A DNA stretch of 30,476 bases, taken from the NCBI GenBank assembly GCA_002422455.1, contig DIVK01000110.1:206-30681 (forward strand), written 5' to 3'. The translations under genes and the position numbers were made by a program. The stretch is from Rhodoferax sp. UBA6134. Its GTDB lineage: Bacteria > Pseudomonadota > Gammaproteobacteria > Burkholderiales > Burkholderiaceae_C. Of this stretch, positions 6,674 through 15,939 are shown one piece after another (the first letter of the stretch is position 1; every line of letters begins with the position of its first letter). Below the pieces are notes generated by a model. The model did not search any database. It saw only the letters and a program-made list of their open reading frames with translations, and had not been told where the DNA came from.

Positions 6674-8187
6674 GGCGCACCCTCCAGTTGGACACCGGCC
6701 GCGCCGGCAAGGTCGCGCACCGCATCAATAAACACCCGGGCGCGGTGCTCGTAGTCGTCAAACATGTCAAGACTGGCGCACGCCGGCGACAGCAGCACCG
6801 CATCGCCCGCATGAGCCCGGACGTTGGCCAGGGTCACGGCCTGCACCAGAGAATCGGCGCCTTCCAGCGTCACGCCGGTGGACGCCAGCGCGGCCCGGAT
6901 CTGTGGCGCGTCGCGCCCGATCAGCACCGCGGCGCGAGCGTGGCGGGCCACGGCTGGCGCCAGCGGCGAAAAGTCCTGCCCCTTGCCGTCGCCGCCCAGG
7001 ATGACCACCACCTTGCGATCGGCGCCCAACCCATTGAGCGCCGCCACGGTGGCACCCACATTGGTGCCCTTGCTGTCGTCAAAAAACTCGACTTCGTTGA
7101 GGATGCCGATCGGCTCCACCCGGTGCGGCTCGCCCCGGTATTCGCGCAGACCGTACAGCACCGGCCCCAGGGCGCAGCCCGCCGCCGAGGCAAGCGCCAG
7201 CGCCGCCAGCGCATTGACCGCGTTGTGGCGTCCCCGGATGCGCAAGGCATCGGCCGGCATCAGGCGCTGGATATGCAGCTCTTCTGCGGCTTCGCTGCGT
7301 TTGCGCCGGGTCTCGTCGGCTTGCAGCGCGCGCACCAGCCAGACCATGCCATTGACCTGCTCAATGCCAAAGTCACCCGGCCGCTGCGGCAGGTCACCCC
7401 CGAAGGTGATGCAGGAACGCAGCAGTGGACGCTGCAGCTTGACGCGGACCGGCTCTGGCAGCATCGCCATCACCAGCGGGTCTTCGCGATTGAGCACCAT
7501 CAGGCCCTGCTGGCCAAAGATGTTCGCCTTGGCGCCGGCATAAGCGGCCAGACTGCCATGCCAGTCCAGGTGGTCCTGGGAGATGTTGAGCACGGTGGCG
7601 GCCGTGGGCTCGAAGGTTTTTTCAGCGTCGAGCTGGAAGCTGGACAACTCAAGCACCCAGACCTCGGGCAGCGTGTCCGTGTCCAACCGCCCGGACAGGG
7701 TATCGAGCAGGGTCGGCCCGATATTGCCCGCCACCGCCACAGTTTTGCCGGCCCGGCCGACCAGTTGGCCGGTGAGGGCGGTGACCGTGGTTTTGCCGTT
7801 GGTGCCGGTCACGGCCAGCACTTTGGGGTGGTAGCCGCGCGCGGCCTGCAGGCTGCCCAGCGCCTGGGAAAACAGGCCCAGTTCACCGGCCACCCACAAG
7901 CCCAGTGCGCGCGCCGCCTCCAGAACGGCGGCAACGTCGGCCGGTGTGAGTCCCGGGCTCTTGAACACCGCCCGCACGTCACCGCCTTCAACCAGCGTGG
8001 CATCGAACGCGCCGCTGACAAAGCGGGCCGCCGGCACGTCCCGCTGCAGGGCGGCCAGTTGCGGCGGCGCAGCACGCGTGTCCGCCACCGTCACCTGCGC
8101 CCCGCAGCGCGCGCACCAGCGCGCCATGGCCAGGCCGGACGCGCCCAGGCCCAGGATCAGAACGTGTTGGTCTTGCAGGCTGTTCAT
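6670..8187 (-). CDS. murD: UDP-N-acetylmuramoyl-L-alanine--D-glutamate ligase
   Basis: MurD adds D-Glu to UDP-MurNAc-L-Ala in the cytoplasm. The product is 505 residues, starting MNSLQDQHVLILGLGASGLAMA with a Rossmann-like UDP-binding domain. The P-loop VTGTNGKTTVTALTG lies at about 126-140, followed by LELSSFQLD and NISQDHLDWHGSL in the central domain and DDSKGTNVGATVAAL with ILGGDGKGQDFSPL in the C-terminal domain. It is somewhat longer than E. coli MurD (about 440), a difference that includes a linker around residues 285-305 (ADETRRKRSEAAEELHIQ). The ATG at 8187 overlaps the mraY stop as ATGA, so the longer open frame to 8523 is not the gene. ftsW follows with a GTGA overlap. Confidence 0.97.
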   Translation of the reverse strand: MNSLQDQHVLILGLGASGLAMARWCARCGAQVTVADTRAAPPQLAALQRDVPAARFVSGAFDATLVEGGDVRAVFKSPGLTPADVAAVLEAARALGLWVAGELGLFSQALGSLQAARGYHPKVLAVTGTNGKTTVTALTGQLVGRAGKTVAVAGNIGPTLLDTLSGRLDTDTLPEVWVLELSSFQLDAEKTFEPTAATVLNISQDHLDWHGSLAAYAGAKANIFGQQGLMVLNREDPLVMAMLPEPVRVKLQRPLLRSCITFGGDLPQRPGDFGIEQVNGMVWLVRALQADETRRKRSEAAEELHIQRLMPADALRIRGRHNAVNALAALALASAAGCALGPVLYGLREYRGEPHRVEPIGILNEVEFFDDSKGTNVGATVAALNGLGADRKVVVILGGDGKGQDFSPLAPAVARHARAAVLIGRDAPQIRAALASTGVTLEGADSLVQAVTLANVRAHAGDAVLLSPACASLDMFDDYEHRARVFIDAVRDLAGAAGVQLEGAP

Positions 8188-9362
8188 CTCAGCTTCAGGG
8201 TTGACAGGCCCACCAGGCACAGCAGCATGGTGATGATCCAGAACCGGACCACCACCTGCGTCTCTTTCCAGCCGCTTTTCTCGAAATGGTGGTGCAGCGG
8301 CGCCATCTTCAGGATGCGCCGCCCTTCGCCGTAGCGCCGCTTGGTGTATTTGAAGTACATCACCTGCAGCATGACCGAGAGTGCCTCGGCCACGAAAATG
8401 CCGCCCATGATGGCCAGCACGATTTCCTGGCGCACGATCACGGCAATCGTGCCCAGCGCACCGCCCAGGGCCAGGGCGCCGACGTCGCCCATGAACACTT
8501 GGGCCGGATGGGTGTTGAACCACAGGAACGCCAGCCCGGCACCCGCCATGGCCGAGCAGAAAATCAGCAGCTCGCCGGCGCCCGGAATGTGCGGGAAGAA
8601 CAGGTATTTGGAATACACCGCGCTGCCGGTCACGTAGGCAAACACGCCCAGCGCCGAGCCGACCATCACCACCGGCATGATGGCCAGGCCGTCAAGCCCG
8701 TCGGTCAGGTTCACGGCATTGCTGGAGCCGACGATCACGACGTAGGTCAGGATGACAAAGCCGAGCACGCCCAGCGGGTAGCTGACTTCCTTGACAAAGG
8801 GCAACATCAGCCCGGCCTTGGGCGGCAGGTCCAGGTCAAAACCCGACTGCACCCAGGTAAAGAACAGTTCCAGCACGCGCAAGTTGGAACTCTCCGAAAT
8901 GCTGAACACCAGGTACAGCGCCGCCACCAGGCCAATGAGCGATTGCCAGAAATACTTTTCCCGCGAGCGCATGCCCTCGGGGTCTTTATGCACCACCTTG
9001 CGCCAGTCATCCGCCCAGCCAATCGCGCCAAAGCCCAGCGTGACCAGCAGCACGATCCAGACAAAACGGTTGGAGAGGTCAAACCACAGCAGGGTAGAGA
9101 CCGCAATGCACAGCAAGATCAGCACGCCGCCCATGGTGGGCGTGCCGCTCTTGCTCAGGTGCGACGCCATGCCGTAGCCGCGGATCGGCTGGCCGATTTT
9201 GAGCTCGGTCAGACGACGGATCACGAAAGGTCCCGCTGCCAGCCCCATCAGAAGGGCCGTCAGGGCCGCCATGACGGCACGGAAGGTCAGGTACTGAAAC
9301 ACCCGGAAAAACCCGAATTCAGGCGACAGGGACTGCAGCCACTGCGCAAGGCTTAACAACAT
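8184..9362 (-). CDS. mraY: Phospho-N-acetylmuramoyl-pentapeptide transferase
   Basis: MraY moves phospho-MurNAc-pentapeptide from UDP to undecaprenyl phosphate, forming lipid I in the inner membrane. The 392-residue protein is strongly hydrophobic with about ten membrane segments. Family motifs are SKSGTPTMGGVLIL, the Asp pair in GAIGWADDWRKVVHKDPEG, SNAVNLTDGLDGLAI, MGDVGALALGGALG, and the C-terminal KMAPLHHHFEKSGWKETQVVVRFW. The ATG at 9362 follows murF after a 21-bp gap, one of the few non-overlapping junctions in the operon. The stop overlaps murD. Confidence 0.98.
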   Translation of the reverse strand: MLLSLAQWLQSLSPEFGFFRVFQYLTFRAVMAALTALLMGLAAGPFVIRRLTELKIGQPIRGYGMASHLSKSGTPTMGGVLILLCIAVSTLLWFDLSNRFVWIVLLVTLGFGAIGWADDWRKVVHKDPEGMRSREKYFWQSLIGLVAALYLVFSISESSNLRVLELFFTWVQSGFDLDLPPKAGLMLPFVKEVSYPLGVLGFVILTYVVIVGSSNAVNLTDGLDGLAIMPVVMVGSALGVFAYVTGSAVYSKYLFFPHIPGAGELLIFCSAMAGAGLAFLWFNTHPAQVFMGDVGALALGGALGTIAVIVRQEIVLAIMGGIFVAEALSVMLQVMYFKYTKRRYGEGRRILKMAPLHHHFEKSGWKETQVVVRFWIITMLLCLVGLSTLKLR

Positions 9363-9383
9363 GGCGACCTCCCGGGCCCGAAA

Positions 9384-10820
9384 CTAGAGAACATGGTTTC
9401 CTTTTTTGTCGTGTTGTGCCTGGGCGGCAATGGCTTGCACCACCCGTTCCATCTTCATGAAGCGCGAGCCCTTGACCAGCACGCTGCCCACGCGGGGCAG
9501 CTCGGCCAGTACGGCGGCCTGCATCGGCTCCATGTCGGCAAAATGCCGCCCCGCGCCGAAACCCTCACTGGCCGCAGCGGACAAATCACCCAGGGTGAAC
9601 AGCGCCTCTATGCCGTGCGTGCGGGCCAGCCGCCCGGCCTCGGCATGGAACTGCGGCCCCTGGTCACCCACCTCCCCCATGTCGCCCAGCACCAGCAGGC
9701 GCGGGCCCGGCAGCGCCGCCAGCACCTCGATGGCGGCCCGCACCGAGTCCGGGTTGGCGTTGTAGGTGTCGTCCACCAGCGTGATGGAGCGGCCGTTGTA
9801 CCGGAGCACCAGCGCGCGCGAGCGCCCCTTGACCGGCTCAAAGGCGGTCAGACCGCGGGCAATGGCCTCCAGCGGGACGCCGGCCGCCAGGGCGCAGGCG
9901 AGCGCCGCCAGCGAATTCTTGACGTTGTGCCGCCCGGCGATGTGCAGGGCATAGTGCAACGAACCGGCCGGGGTGCTGGCCTTGACCTGCCAGGCATCGC
10001 CCGCCCAGACCACCCCGGTGCAACGCACGTCCACCGGGGCAGCGACGTCATCGGACAGACCGAAGCGCAGCGCCGCACGTTGTCCGGCCCTGGCCGCCCA
10101 CAGCGCGCTGTAGGGATCGTCAGACGGGAAAACCGCCACACCGCCGGGCGCCAGCGCTTCGATGACGGAACCGTTTTCCTGCGCCACCGCTGCCACGGTG
10201 GCCATGAATTCGAGGTGCTCACGCTGGGCGTTGTTCACCAGCGCCACCGTCGGCTGGGCGATGGCGGCCAGCATGGCGATCTCGCCCGGGTGGTTCATGC
10301 CCAGCTCGACCACCGCCACCTCGTGCCGGCGGCGCAGCCGCAACACGGTCAGCGGCACGCCGATGTCGTTGTTGAGATTGCCCTGCGTGGCCAAAAAGGC
10401 CTTCGGCTTGAAGGCCTGAAAAATGGCGGCAATCATCTGCGTCACCGTGGTCTTGCCATTGCTGCCGGTCACCGCGATCAGCGGCAATTTGAACTGGGCG
10501 CGCCAGCCGGTGGCCAGCTCGGCCAGTGCGCGCCTGGCATCGGGCACCACCAGACCGGGCAGGCCTGCGGCGCGCAAACGCTCATCGGCATCGCCCTGAC
10601 AGATGGCCGCGACCGCCCCCTTGGCCCGGGCCTCGGCCAAAAAATCATTGGCATCGAAACGCTCGCCCCGCAGCGCCACAAACAAGTCGCCCGCCTCGAT
10701 CGTGCGGGTATCGGTGTGGACGCGCCGGAAGCTGACCTCGTCCGCGCCCGCGGCATCGGCCACCAGGCGGGCGCCCCCAAGCCACGCCATGGCCTGGCGC
10801 AACGTCAGCATGGCACTCAT
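9384..10820 (-). CDS. murF: UDP-N-acetylmuramoyl-tripeptide--D-alanyl-D-alanine ligase
   Basis: MurF joins the D-Ala-D-Ala made by Ddl to the UDP-MurNAc tripeptide, finishing the pentapeptide. Residues 31-60 (FRRVHTDTRTIEAGDLFVAL) form the N-terminal UDP-binding part. The P-loop AVTGSNGKTTVTQMI lies at about 116-130, and VVELGMNHPGEI, IAGRHNVKNSLAALA and LVDDTYNANPDSVRAAIEVL follow in family order. The 478-residue length is normal. The ATG at 10820 overlaps the murE stop as ATGA. Confidence 0.98.
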   Translation of the reverse strand: MSAMLTLRQAMAWLGGARLVADAAGADEVSFRRVHTDTRTIEAGDLFVALRGERFDANDFLAEARAKGAVAAICQGDADERLRAAGLPGLVVPDARRALAELATGWRAQFKLPLIAVTGSNGKTTVTQMIAAIFQAFKPKAFLATQGNLNNDIGVPLTVLRLRRRHEVAVVELGMNHPGEIAMLAAIAQPTVALVNNAQREHLEFMATVAAVAQENGSVIEALAPGGVAVFPSDDPYSALWAARAGQRAALRFGLSDDVAAPVDVRCTGVVWAGDAWQVKASTPAGSLHYALHIAGRHNVKNSLAALACALAAGVPLEAIARGLTAFEPVKGRSRALVLRYNGRSITLVDDTYNANPDSVRAAIEVLAALPGPRLLVLGDMGEVGDQGPQFHAEAGRLARTHGIEALFTLGDLSAAASEGFGAGRHFADMEPMQAAVLAELPRVGSVLVKGSRFMKMERVVQAIAAQAQHDKKGNHVL

Positions 10821-12394
10821 CGCGCCGCCTCCTGGCTTGCTTCGGCCCAGGCGGCCAGGGCACGCTGCGCATGGTCCAGGTCGGAGAACGGCAGGCGCTG
10901 GCCCGCCACCTCCTGGTAGTCTTCATGCCCCTTGCCGGCGATCAGCAGCACGTCGTTGGATGCGGCCAAGGCCAGCGCTTGTGCAATCGCCCGTGCCCGG
11001 TCGGGCTGAACGATGACCGCTGCGTGGCCGGTCGCACCCAGCAAAATCTGACTGATGATGGCTTGCGGCTTTTCGCTGCGCGGGTTGTCGCTGGTCACCA
11101 CCAGCCGGTCGGCATGCCGGGCGGCCATGGCGCCCATGAGGGGCCGCTTGGCCGCGTCGCGGTCACCACCACAACCAAACACACACCAGAGTTGTCCGCC
11201 GCGCTGCCCGGCCAGCGCACGCAGCGCCCCCAGCGCTTTGCCCAGGGCGTCGGGCGTATGCGCGTAGTCCACCGCGACCAGCGGCTGACCCGGGGCGCCC
11301 ACACACTCCATGCGGCCGGGCACCGGGGTCAGGTCCGCACAGGATTCAATGAGCGCCGCCAGCGGCACGCCCAGCGAGCGCATGGCCGCCATCACGCCCA
11401 GCAGATTGGACACGTTGTAGGTTCCAATCAATTGGGTGTGCAACACGTGACACTCGTCGCCCCCGGCGCCCGATTCGAGCACCGCAAAGCGCAGGCCCTG
11501 CGCGTCGTAGCTGATGTCACGGGCCCGCAGCCGGGCCGGGCCGGAGCAGGACACCGTCCAGAGATCGGGAATCACGCCCCCCAGCGCGTCCGCCAGTGCG
11601 GCGCCCCGGACGTCGTCCACATTGATGACGGCCGATTGCAGGCCCGGCCACCGGAACAGCTTCGCCTTGGCCTGCCAGTAGGCCTCCATCGTGCCGTGAT
11701 AGTCCAGGTGGTCGTGCGTGAAATTGGTGAAGATGGCGGTGCGGATACGGGTGCCGTCCAGGCGGTTTTCCTCAATGCCGATCGAGGACGCCTCCACGGC
11801 GCAGGCCTTGACGCCCGCCTGCACGAAGCGCCGGAACGTGCGCTGCAGCAGCACCGGATCCGGCGTGGTCAGACCGCTGGCCACGATCTCGGCCACCACG
11901 TCCGCAGCCCCTTCGGGCGACACCGCCGCTGCGGGCGCGCCGCGCCCTGGCGCGGGCGGGCGGCCGATACCCAAGGTGCCGACCATCCCGCAGGGAATGG
12001 TGGCACCCTGCCTGAGATTCGACAACGCCTGGGCCAGCCACCAGGCGGTGGAGGTCTTGCCGTTGGTGCCGGTCACCGCCAGCACGTCCAACTGCTCCGT
12101 GGGCTGCCCGAAATAGGCTGCGGCGATGGGGCCGCTGGCGGCCTTGAGCAGGCGGTAAGCCGCGACGCTCTCGCCGCTGAAAGCGTACGCATCGACGCCG
12201 GCCATTTCCACCAGGCAGGCGGTGGCGCCGCCGGCCAGCGCGGCAGCCACATGCCGGCGCCCGTCCGTGGCCGCGCCCGGCCAGGCGATGAAGCCGTCTC
12301 CGGCCCGCACCTGGCGGCTGTCGGTATGGACCGTGCCGGTGACACGGCTGCGCAACCAGTTCGCGGCGTCTGCAGGGGTGTGGAATTCAAGCAT
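10817..12394 (-). CDS. murE: UDP-MurNAc-L-Ala-D-Glu:meso-diaminopimelate ligase
   Basis: MurE adds the third stem residue. The DNPR motif at about 436-439 (VVTSDNPRSEKP) is the meso-diaminopimelate signature, which fits dapF being in the same window. The P-loop AVTGTNGKTSTAWWL lies at about 106-120, with EASSIGIEENRLDG, TNFTHDHLDYHGTM and VDYAHTPDALGKAL also visible. I chose the ATG at 12394 (525 aa), which shares one base with the ftsI stop (TGATG) and has GGAGGAG eight bases upstream. A TTG one codon earlier is the only near alternative. murF follows with an ATGA overlap. Confidence 0.97.
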   Translation of the reverse strand: MLEFHTPADAANWLRSRVTGTVHTDSRQVRAGDGFIAWPGAATDGRRHVAAALAGGATACLVEMAGVDAYAFSGESVAAYRLLKAASGPIAAAYFGQPTEQLDVLAVTGTNGKTSTAWWLAQALSNLRQGATIPCGMVGTLGIGRPPAPGRGAPAAAVSPEGAADVVAEIVASGLTTPDPVLLQRTFRRFVQAGVKACAVEASSIGIEENRLDGTRIRTAIFTNFTHDHLDYHGTMEAYWQAKAKLFRWPGLQSAVINVDDVRGAALADALGGVIPDLWTVSCSGPARLRARDISYDAQGLRFAVLESGAGGDECHVLHTQLIGTYNVSNLLGVMAAMRSLGVPLAALIESCADLTPVPGRMECVGAPGQPLVAVDYAHTPDALGKALGALRALAGQRGGQLWCVFGCGGDRDAAKRPLMGAMAARHADRLVVTSDNPRSEKPQAIISQILLGATGHAAVIVQPDRARAIAQALALAASNDVLLIAGKGHEDYQEVAGQRLPFSDLDHAQRALAAWAEASQEAAR

Positions 12395-14136
12395 CAAAAG
12401 CTCTCCTCCGGCGCCTGCGCCACGATCTGGGGTATGACCGTCACATCCGGCTGGACCCCCATCATGCGCAGGGTCTGCTGCACCACTTCACTGAACACGG
12501 GCGCCGCCACGGCACCGCCGTAATACTGGCCGGCACTGGGCTCGTCAATCATCACCGCCACGATGATGCGCGGCTTCTCGATCGGCGCCATGCCGACGAA
12601 CCAGCCGCGGTACTTGCGGTTCCTGGCGGTGCCGTAACCTTTACCGATCTGCTTGTAAGCGGTACCGGACTTGCCGCCCACCGAGTAGCCCATCGTCTGC
12701 GCCTTCTGTCCGGTGCCCCCTGGCCCCGCCGCCATCTGCAGCATCTTGCGAACCTGCCCGGCGGTGCGCGCCGACAGTACCCGCACGCCCACCGCCGGCT
12801 CGCTGCTCTTGAGCAGAGTGGCCGGGATGATCTCGCCGTCGTGCGAAAACACGGTGTAGGAGCGGGCCATCTGAAACAGCGAGGCCGACAAACCGTAGCC
12901 GTACGACATGGTGGCCTGCTCAATCGGCCGCCAGGTCTTGTACGGGCGCAACCGGCCCGACACCGCGCCCGGGAAGCTGATCTGCGGCTTCTGCCCGAAA
13001 CCGGCTTGTGAAAACAGCTCCCACATCTCGCGCGGCTGCATCTGCATGGCAATCTTGGTGGTGCCGATGTTGCTGGATTTTTGAATCACCCCCTCCACCG
13101 TCAGCACACCATTGGGGTGCGAATCCGAAATCGTGGAACCGGTAAGGGTGTACTTGCCGGTGCCCGTGTCGATCAGGGTCTGCGGCGTGACGCGGCCCGT
13201 CTCCAGGCCCAGCCCCACGGTGAACGGCTTCATCACGGAGCCGGGCTCGAAGGTGTCGGTCAGGGCCCGGTTGCGCAATTGCTCGCCGCTCAGATTCTGC
13301 CGCTTCGCCGGCGCGTAGCTGGGGTAGTTGGCCAGTGCCAGCACCTCGCCGGTGATCGCGTCGAGCACCACCACACTGCCCGCCCGGGCCTTGTTGAGCG
13401 TCACCGCATCGCGCAATTTCTGATAGGCAAAAAATTGCGTCTTGCTGTCGATGCTGAGCTGCAAGTCATGCCCATCGGCCGGGGGAATCGTCTCGCCGAC
13501 GGCTTCCACCACCCGTCCCAGGCGATCCTTGATCACCCGGCGCGAGCCGTTGCGCCCGGCGAGTTCCTTGTTGAAGGCAAGCTCCACGCCTTCCTGCCCC
13601 CGGTCTTCTACATTGGTGAAACCCACCACGTGCGCGGCGGCCTCGCCCTCCGGGTACTGGCGCCGGTATTCCTCGCGCTGGTAGATGCCCTTGAGCCGCA
13701 GTGCCGTGATCTGCTGCGCCACCGACTCATCAACCTGCCGCTTGAGCCAGACAAAGGTCTTGTCCTCGTCTTCCAGTCGTTTATCGAGCTCGGCCAGCGG
13801 CATCTCAAGCAGCCGCGCCAGTTGCTTCAGGCGGGGTTTGTCCCGCTCCACGTCTTCCGGAATGGCCCAGATGCTGGGCGCGGGCACGCTGGAAGCAAGG
13901 ATCAGACCGTTGCGATCCAGAATACGGCCGCGATTGGCCGGCAACTCCAACGTGCGCGCAAAACGCACCTCTCCCTGTTTTTGAAAAAACTCGTTCGCAA
14001 TCACCTGGATGTAAACCGCGCGCGCCGCCAGGCCGGCAAAGCCCAGGGCAATGGCGGCGACAATAAACTTGCTGCGCCACAGCGGGGTCCTGCTCGCGAG
14101 CAGGGGACTGGATGTGTAAGCGATGCCGCGGCTCAT
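12394..14136 (-). CDS. ftsI: FtsI (PBP3), septal peptidoglycan transpeptidase
   Basis: FtsI crosslinks septal peptidoglycan in the periplasm in complex with FtsW. The 580-residue class B penicillin-binding protein has a single membrane anchor at about 24-46. The pedestal domain starts with RTLELPANRGRILDRNGLILA, and the transpeptidase domain carries all three active-site motifs: SVMK at 300-303 (nucleophile S300), SSN at 354-356 and KSGT at 489-492. The ATG at 14136 overlaps the ftsL stop as ATGA. All catalytic residues are present and length is normal. Confidence 0.98.
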   Translation of the reverse strand: MSRGIAYTSSPLLASRTPLWRSKFIVAAIALGFAGLAARAVYIQVIANEFFQKQGEVRFARTLELPANRGRILDRNGLILASSVPAPSIWAIPEDVERDKPRLKQLARLLEMPLAELDKRLEDEDKTFVWLKRQVDESVAQQITALRLKGIYQREEYRRQYPEGEAAAHVVGFTNVEDRGQEGVELAFNKELAGRNGSRRVIKDRLGRVVEAVGETIPPADGHDLQLSIDSKTQFFAYQKLRDAVTLNKARAGSVVVLDAITGEVLALANYPSYAPAKRQNLSGEQLRNRALTDTFEPGSVMKPFTVGLGLETGRVTPQTLIDTGTGKYTLTGSTISDSHPNGVLTVEGVIQKSSNIGTTKIAMQMQPREMWELFSQAGFGQKPQISFPGAVSGRLRPYKTWRPIEQATMSYGYGLSASLFQMARSYTVFSHDGEIIPATLLKSSEPAVGVRVLSARTAGQVRKMLQMAAGPGGTGQKAQTMGYSVGGKSGTAYKQIGKGYGTARNRKYRGWFVGMAPIEKPRIIVAVMIDEPSAGQYYGGAVAAPVFSEVVQQTLRMMGVQPDVTVIPQIVAQAPEESF

Positions 14137-14477
14137 TGAATCCGCCCCGTCACGCCCGGCTGGCCCGACCCCTGCGCCGCCGTCCCGGCCGCGCCCCCGG
14201 CAGCGGGCGCAACGTCCCCGTAGCGCACATAGTGCGTGATGGCCGGTGTTGCGGCATGCATCTGCAGCCGCTCCCGGGCCAGCCGCTCCACGCGCAACGA
14301 GGTCGCCTGGGCCCGCTTCTCCACCTGCAGGCGCTCGTTTTCCACCTCCAGCCGACGCGCCGTCTGGCGCGCCTTGTCGAGGCCGGAAAACAGCCGGCGC
14401 GACTCATACTGCACATTCACAAGGTACAGGGAACTTGCCAGCACGGCCAGCAGCAGGACGAGACTGAGACGGGTCAT
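14133..14477 (-). CDS. ftsL: Cell division protein FtsL
   Basis: FtsL is a small bitopic protein that pairs with FtsB through a periplasmic coiled coil and activates FtsWI. The 114 residues show one membrane segment at about 4-22, then a helical region at about 30-75 with heptad-like hydrophobic spacing (KARQTARRLEVENERLQVEKR). The tail (about 90-114) is Gly/Ala-rich and probably disordered. Identification rests on this layout and on its position between rsmH and ftsI, since FtsL sequence is poorly conserved. It overlaps both neighbours as ATGA. Confidence 0.93.
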   Translation of the reverse strand: MTRLSLVLLLAVLASSLYLVNVQYESRRLFSGLDKARQTARRLEVENERLQVEKRAQATSLRVERLARERLQMHAATPAITHYVRYGDVAPAAGGAAGTAAQGSGQPGVTGRIQ

Positions 14478-15418
14478 GCGGACGTCCTTTGCGCCACACG
14501 CATGACGGCGCTGCGCGCACGCGGGTTGCCCGCCACCTCGGCAGCACCGGGCTTGATGCGGTCCAATGCCTTGAGCTGCATGATGCGGGGAGCGGCAAAG
14601 GGCGCGCGCCGGTCATACACGTCGCGCGAATGCCGGGCGATGAACTGCTTGACGATGCGGTCTTCCAGCGAGTGGAAACTGATCACCACCAGCCGGCCGC
14701 CGGGTTGCAGCACCCGCAAACTGGCCTCTAGCGCCTGTTGCAACTCTTCAAGCTCGGCGTTGATGAAAATCCGAAGAGCCTGAAATGTGCGCGTTGCAGG
14801 GTTCTGGCCCGGCTCGCGGGTTTTGACCGTGTCAGCCACGAGCTGGGCCAGCTCGGTGGTGGTTGAAATTGGGCCCCGCTCCTGTCGGCGAGCAACAATC
14901 GCCTTTGCAATGGGGCCAGCAAACCGTTCTTCACCGTAGTCACGTATCACCTCCGCTATTTTGTCGGCTTGTGCCGCTGCCAGCCACTGCGCCACGCTCT
15001 GACCACGCGTGGTGTCCATGCGCATGTCCAGCGGACCCTCGAACCTGAAACTGAAGCCCCGCGCCGGGTTGTCGACTTGCGGCGAACTGATGCCCAGATC
15101 GAGCAACACGCCAGCGACGCTCGCGGGCGGCAACTCACCCAGGTGCGAGAAGCCCTGGTGCCGAATGGAAAAACGCGGGTCCTGGATGCTGTGCGCCTCG
15201 ACCAGCGCGTCGGGGTCCTTGTCAAAGGCAATCAGACGCCCCTGCTGTGCCAGCCGCGACAGAATCAGACGGCTGTGGCCGCCCCGGCCGAAGGTGGCGT
15301 CGACGTAGGTACCCTCGGCCGCCGGCGGCTCACCCGGCTGCACATCCGGCTTGTTGAACAAGGCTTCGACAGCTTCACTCAACAAGACGGTGGTATGTGT
15401 CCAAGAGGAGGTTTCCAC
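14474..15418 (-). CDS. rsmH: 16S rRNA (cytosine(1402)-N(4))-methyltransferase RsmH
   Basis: RsmH (MraW) N4-methylates C1402 in the 16S rRNA decoding site using S-adenosylmethionine. The 314-residue protein has the N-terminal HTTVLLSEAVEAL, the SAM loop YVDATFGRGGHSRLIL at about 38-53, GVLLDLGISSPQVD, RGFSFRFEGPLDMRMD, and the C-terminal ISFHSLEDRIVKQF. The start is GTG at 15418 with AAGGGG five bases upstream; no ATG lies nearby. It follows mraZ by 9 bp, and its stop overlaps ftsL. Confidence 0.97.
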   Translation of the reverse strand: METSSWTHTTVLLSEAVEALFNKPDVQPGEPPAAEGTYVDATFGRGGHSRLILSRLAQQGRLIAFDKDPDALVEAHSIQDPRFSIRHQGFSHLGELPPASVAGVLLDLGISSPQVDNPARGFSFRFEGPLDMRMDTTRGQSVAQWLAAAQADKIAEVIRDYGEERFAGPIAKAIVARRQERGPISTTTELAQLVADTVKTREPGQNPATRTFQALRIFINAELEELQQALEASLRVLQPGGRLVVISFHSLEDRIVKQFIARHSRDVYDRRAPFAAPRIMQLKALDRIKPGAAEVAGNPRARSAVMRVAQRTSA

Positions 15419-15427
15419 CGCCGCCCC

Positions 15428-15856
15428 TTAAAAGGAAAAGTCCTTGAAGACATCGGGCATCTCACCCTGCATCGCCTGGGCCTCCTGAGCATCGTAGCTG
15501 GCCTTGTCCCACAGCTCAAAGTGATTGCCCATGCCCAGCAGCATGGTGTCTTTGGCAATGCCGGCGGCAGCCCGCAGTTCGGGCGACACCAGCACGCGGC
15601 CGGTGCCGTCCATCTCGACGTCCATGGCGTTGCCCAGAAAAATCCGCTTCCACCACTGAGCCGACATCGGCAGGGCCGCGATGCGCTCGCGGAACTTTTC
15701 CCACTCGGGGCGCGGAAAAACCATCAGACAGCCATGCGGGTGTTTGGTGATGGTGAGCTGGCCGGCGGCAGTGGCACTCAGCACGTCACGATGCCGGGTC
15801 GGCACCGACAGCCGACCCTTGGCATCCAGACTCAATGACGAAGCCCCTTGAAACAC
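15428..15856 (-). CDS. mraZ: MraZ, dcw-cluster transcriptional regulator
   Basis: MraZ is an AbrB-fold DNA-binding protein that in E. coli represses its own promoter and so the dcw cluster. Both repeat units are visible, with DAKGR at 11-15 and DGTGR at 83-87. I chose GTG at 15856 (142 aa, read MFQGASSLSLDAKGR) because it reproduces the usual MraZ N-terminus. The open frame continues upstream to 15964, but that would translate the operator boxes and give a non-family extension. An AGAGGG ribosome-site candidate lies about ten bases upstream. It is the first gene of the cluster. Confidence 0.96.
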   Translation of the reverse strand: MFQGASSLSLDAKGRLSVPTRHRDVLSATAAGQLTITKHPHGCLMVFPRPEWEKFRERIAALPMSAQWWKRIFLGNAMDVEMDGTGRVLVSPELRAAAGIAKDTMLLGMGNHFELWDKASYDAQEAQAMQGEMPDVFKDFSF

Positions 15857-15904
15857 GACAGCGCACCCTCTTTTGGTAGATCGACAAAAAATGGAAGTGC
15901 AAAG

Positions 15905-15939
15905 GCACTTTTCACCACTTAATTGCACTTTTTTGCACT
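15905..15939 (-). promoter_or_regulatory. mraZ: Four MraZ-type operator boxes upstream of mraZ
   Basis: On the minus strand AGTGC, AGTGC, AGTGG and AGTGC occur in a row, each followed by five A/T-rich bases, so they start at an exact 10-bp period (plus-strand 15905, 15915, 15925 and 15935). Known MraZ sites in other bacteria are short G-rich direct repeats, such as TGGGN in E. coli, with the same 10-bp period, which suits an oligomer contacting one face of the helix. A further inverted AAGTGC lies at 15895-15900. The assignment is by analogy; the half-site here differs from E. coli. Confidence 0.75.

Noticed and set aside
5252..6754. 500-codon plus-strand frame across ftsW
   Set aside because: It is a shadow of ftsW in a GC-rich genome, with low-complexity His/Gln/Arg content and no recognisable domain.
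9393..12523. Two plus-strand frames of 508 and 550 codons opposite murF and murE
   Set aside because: Both are antisense shadows; the minus-strand frames carry complete Mur-ligase motifs.
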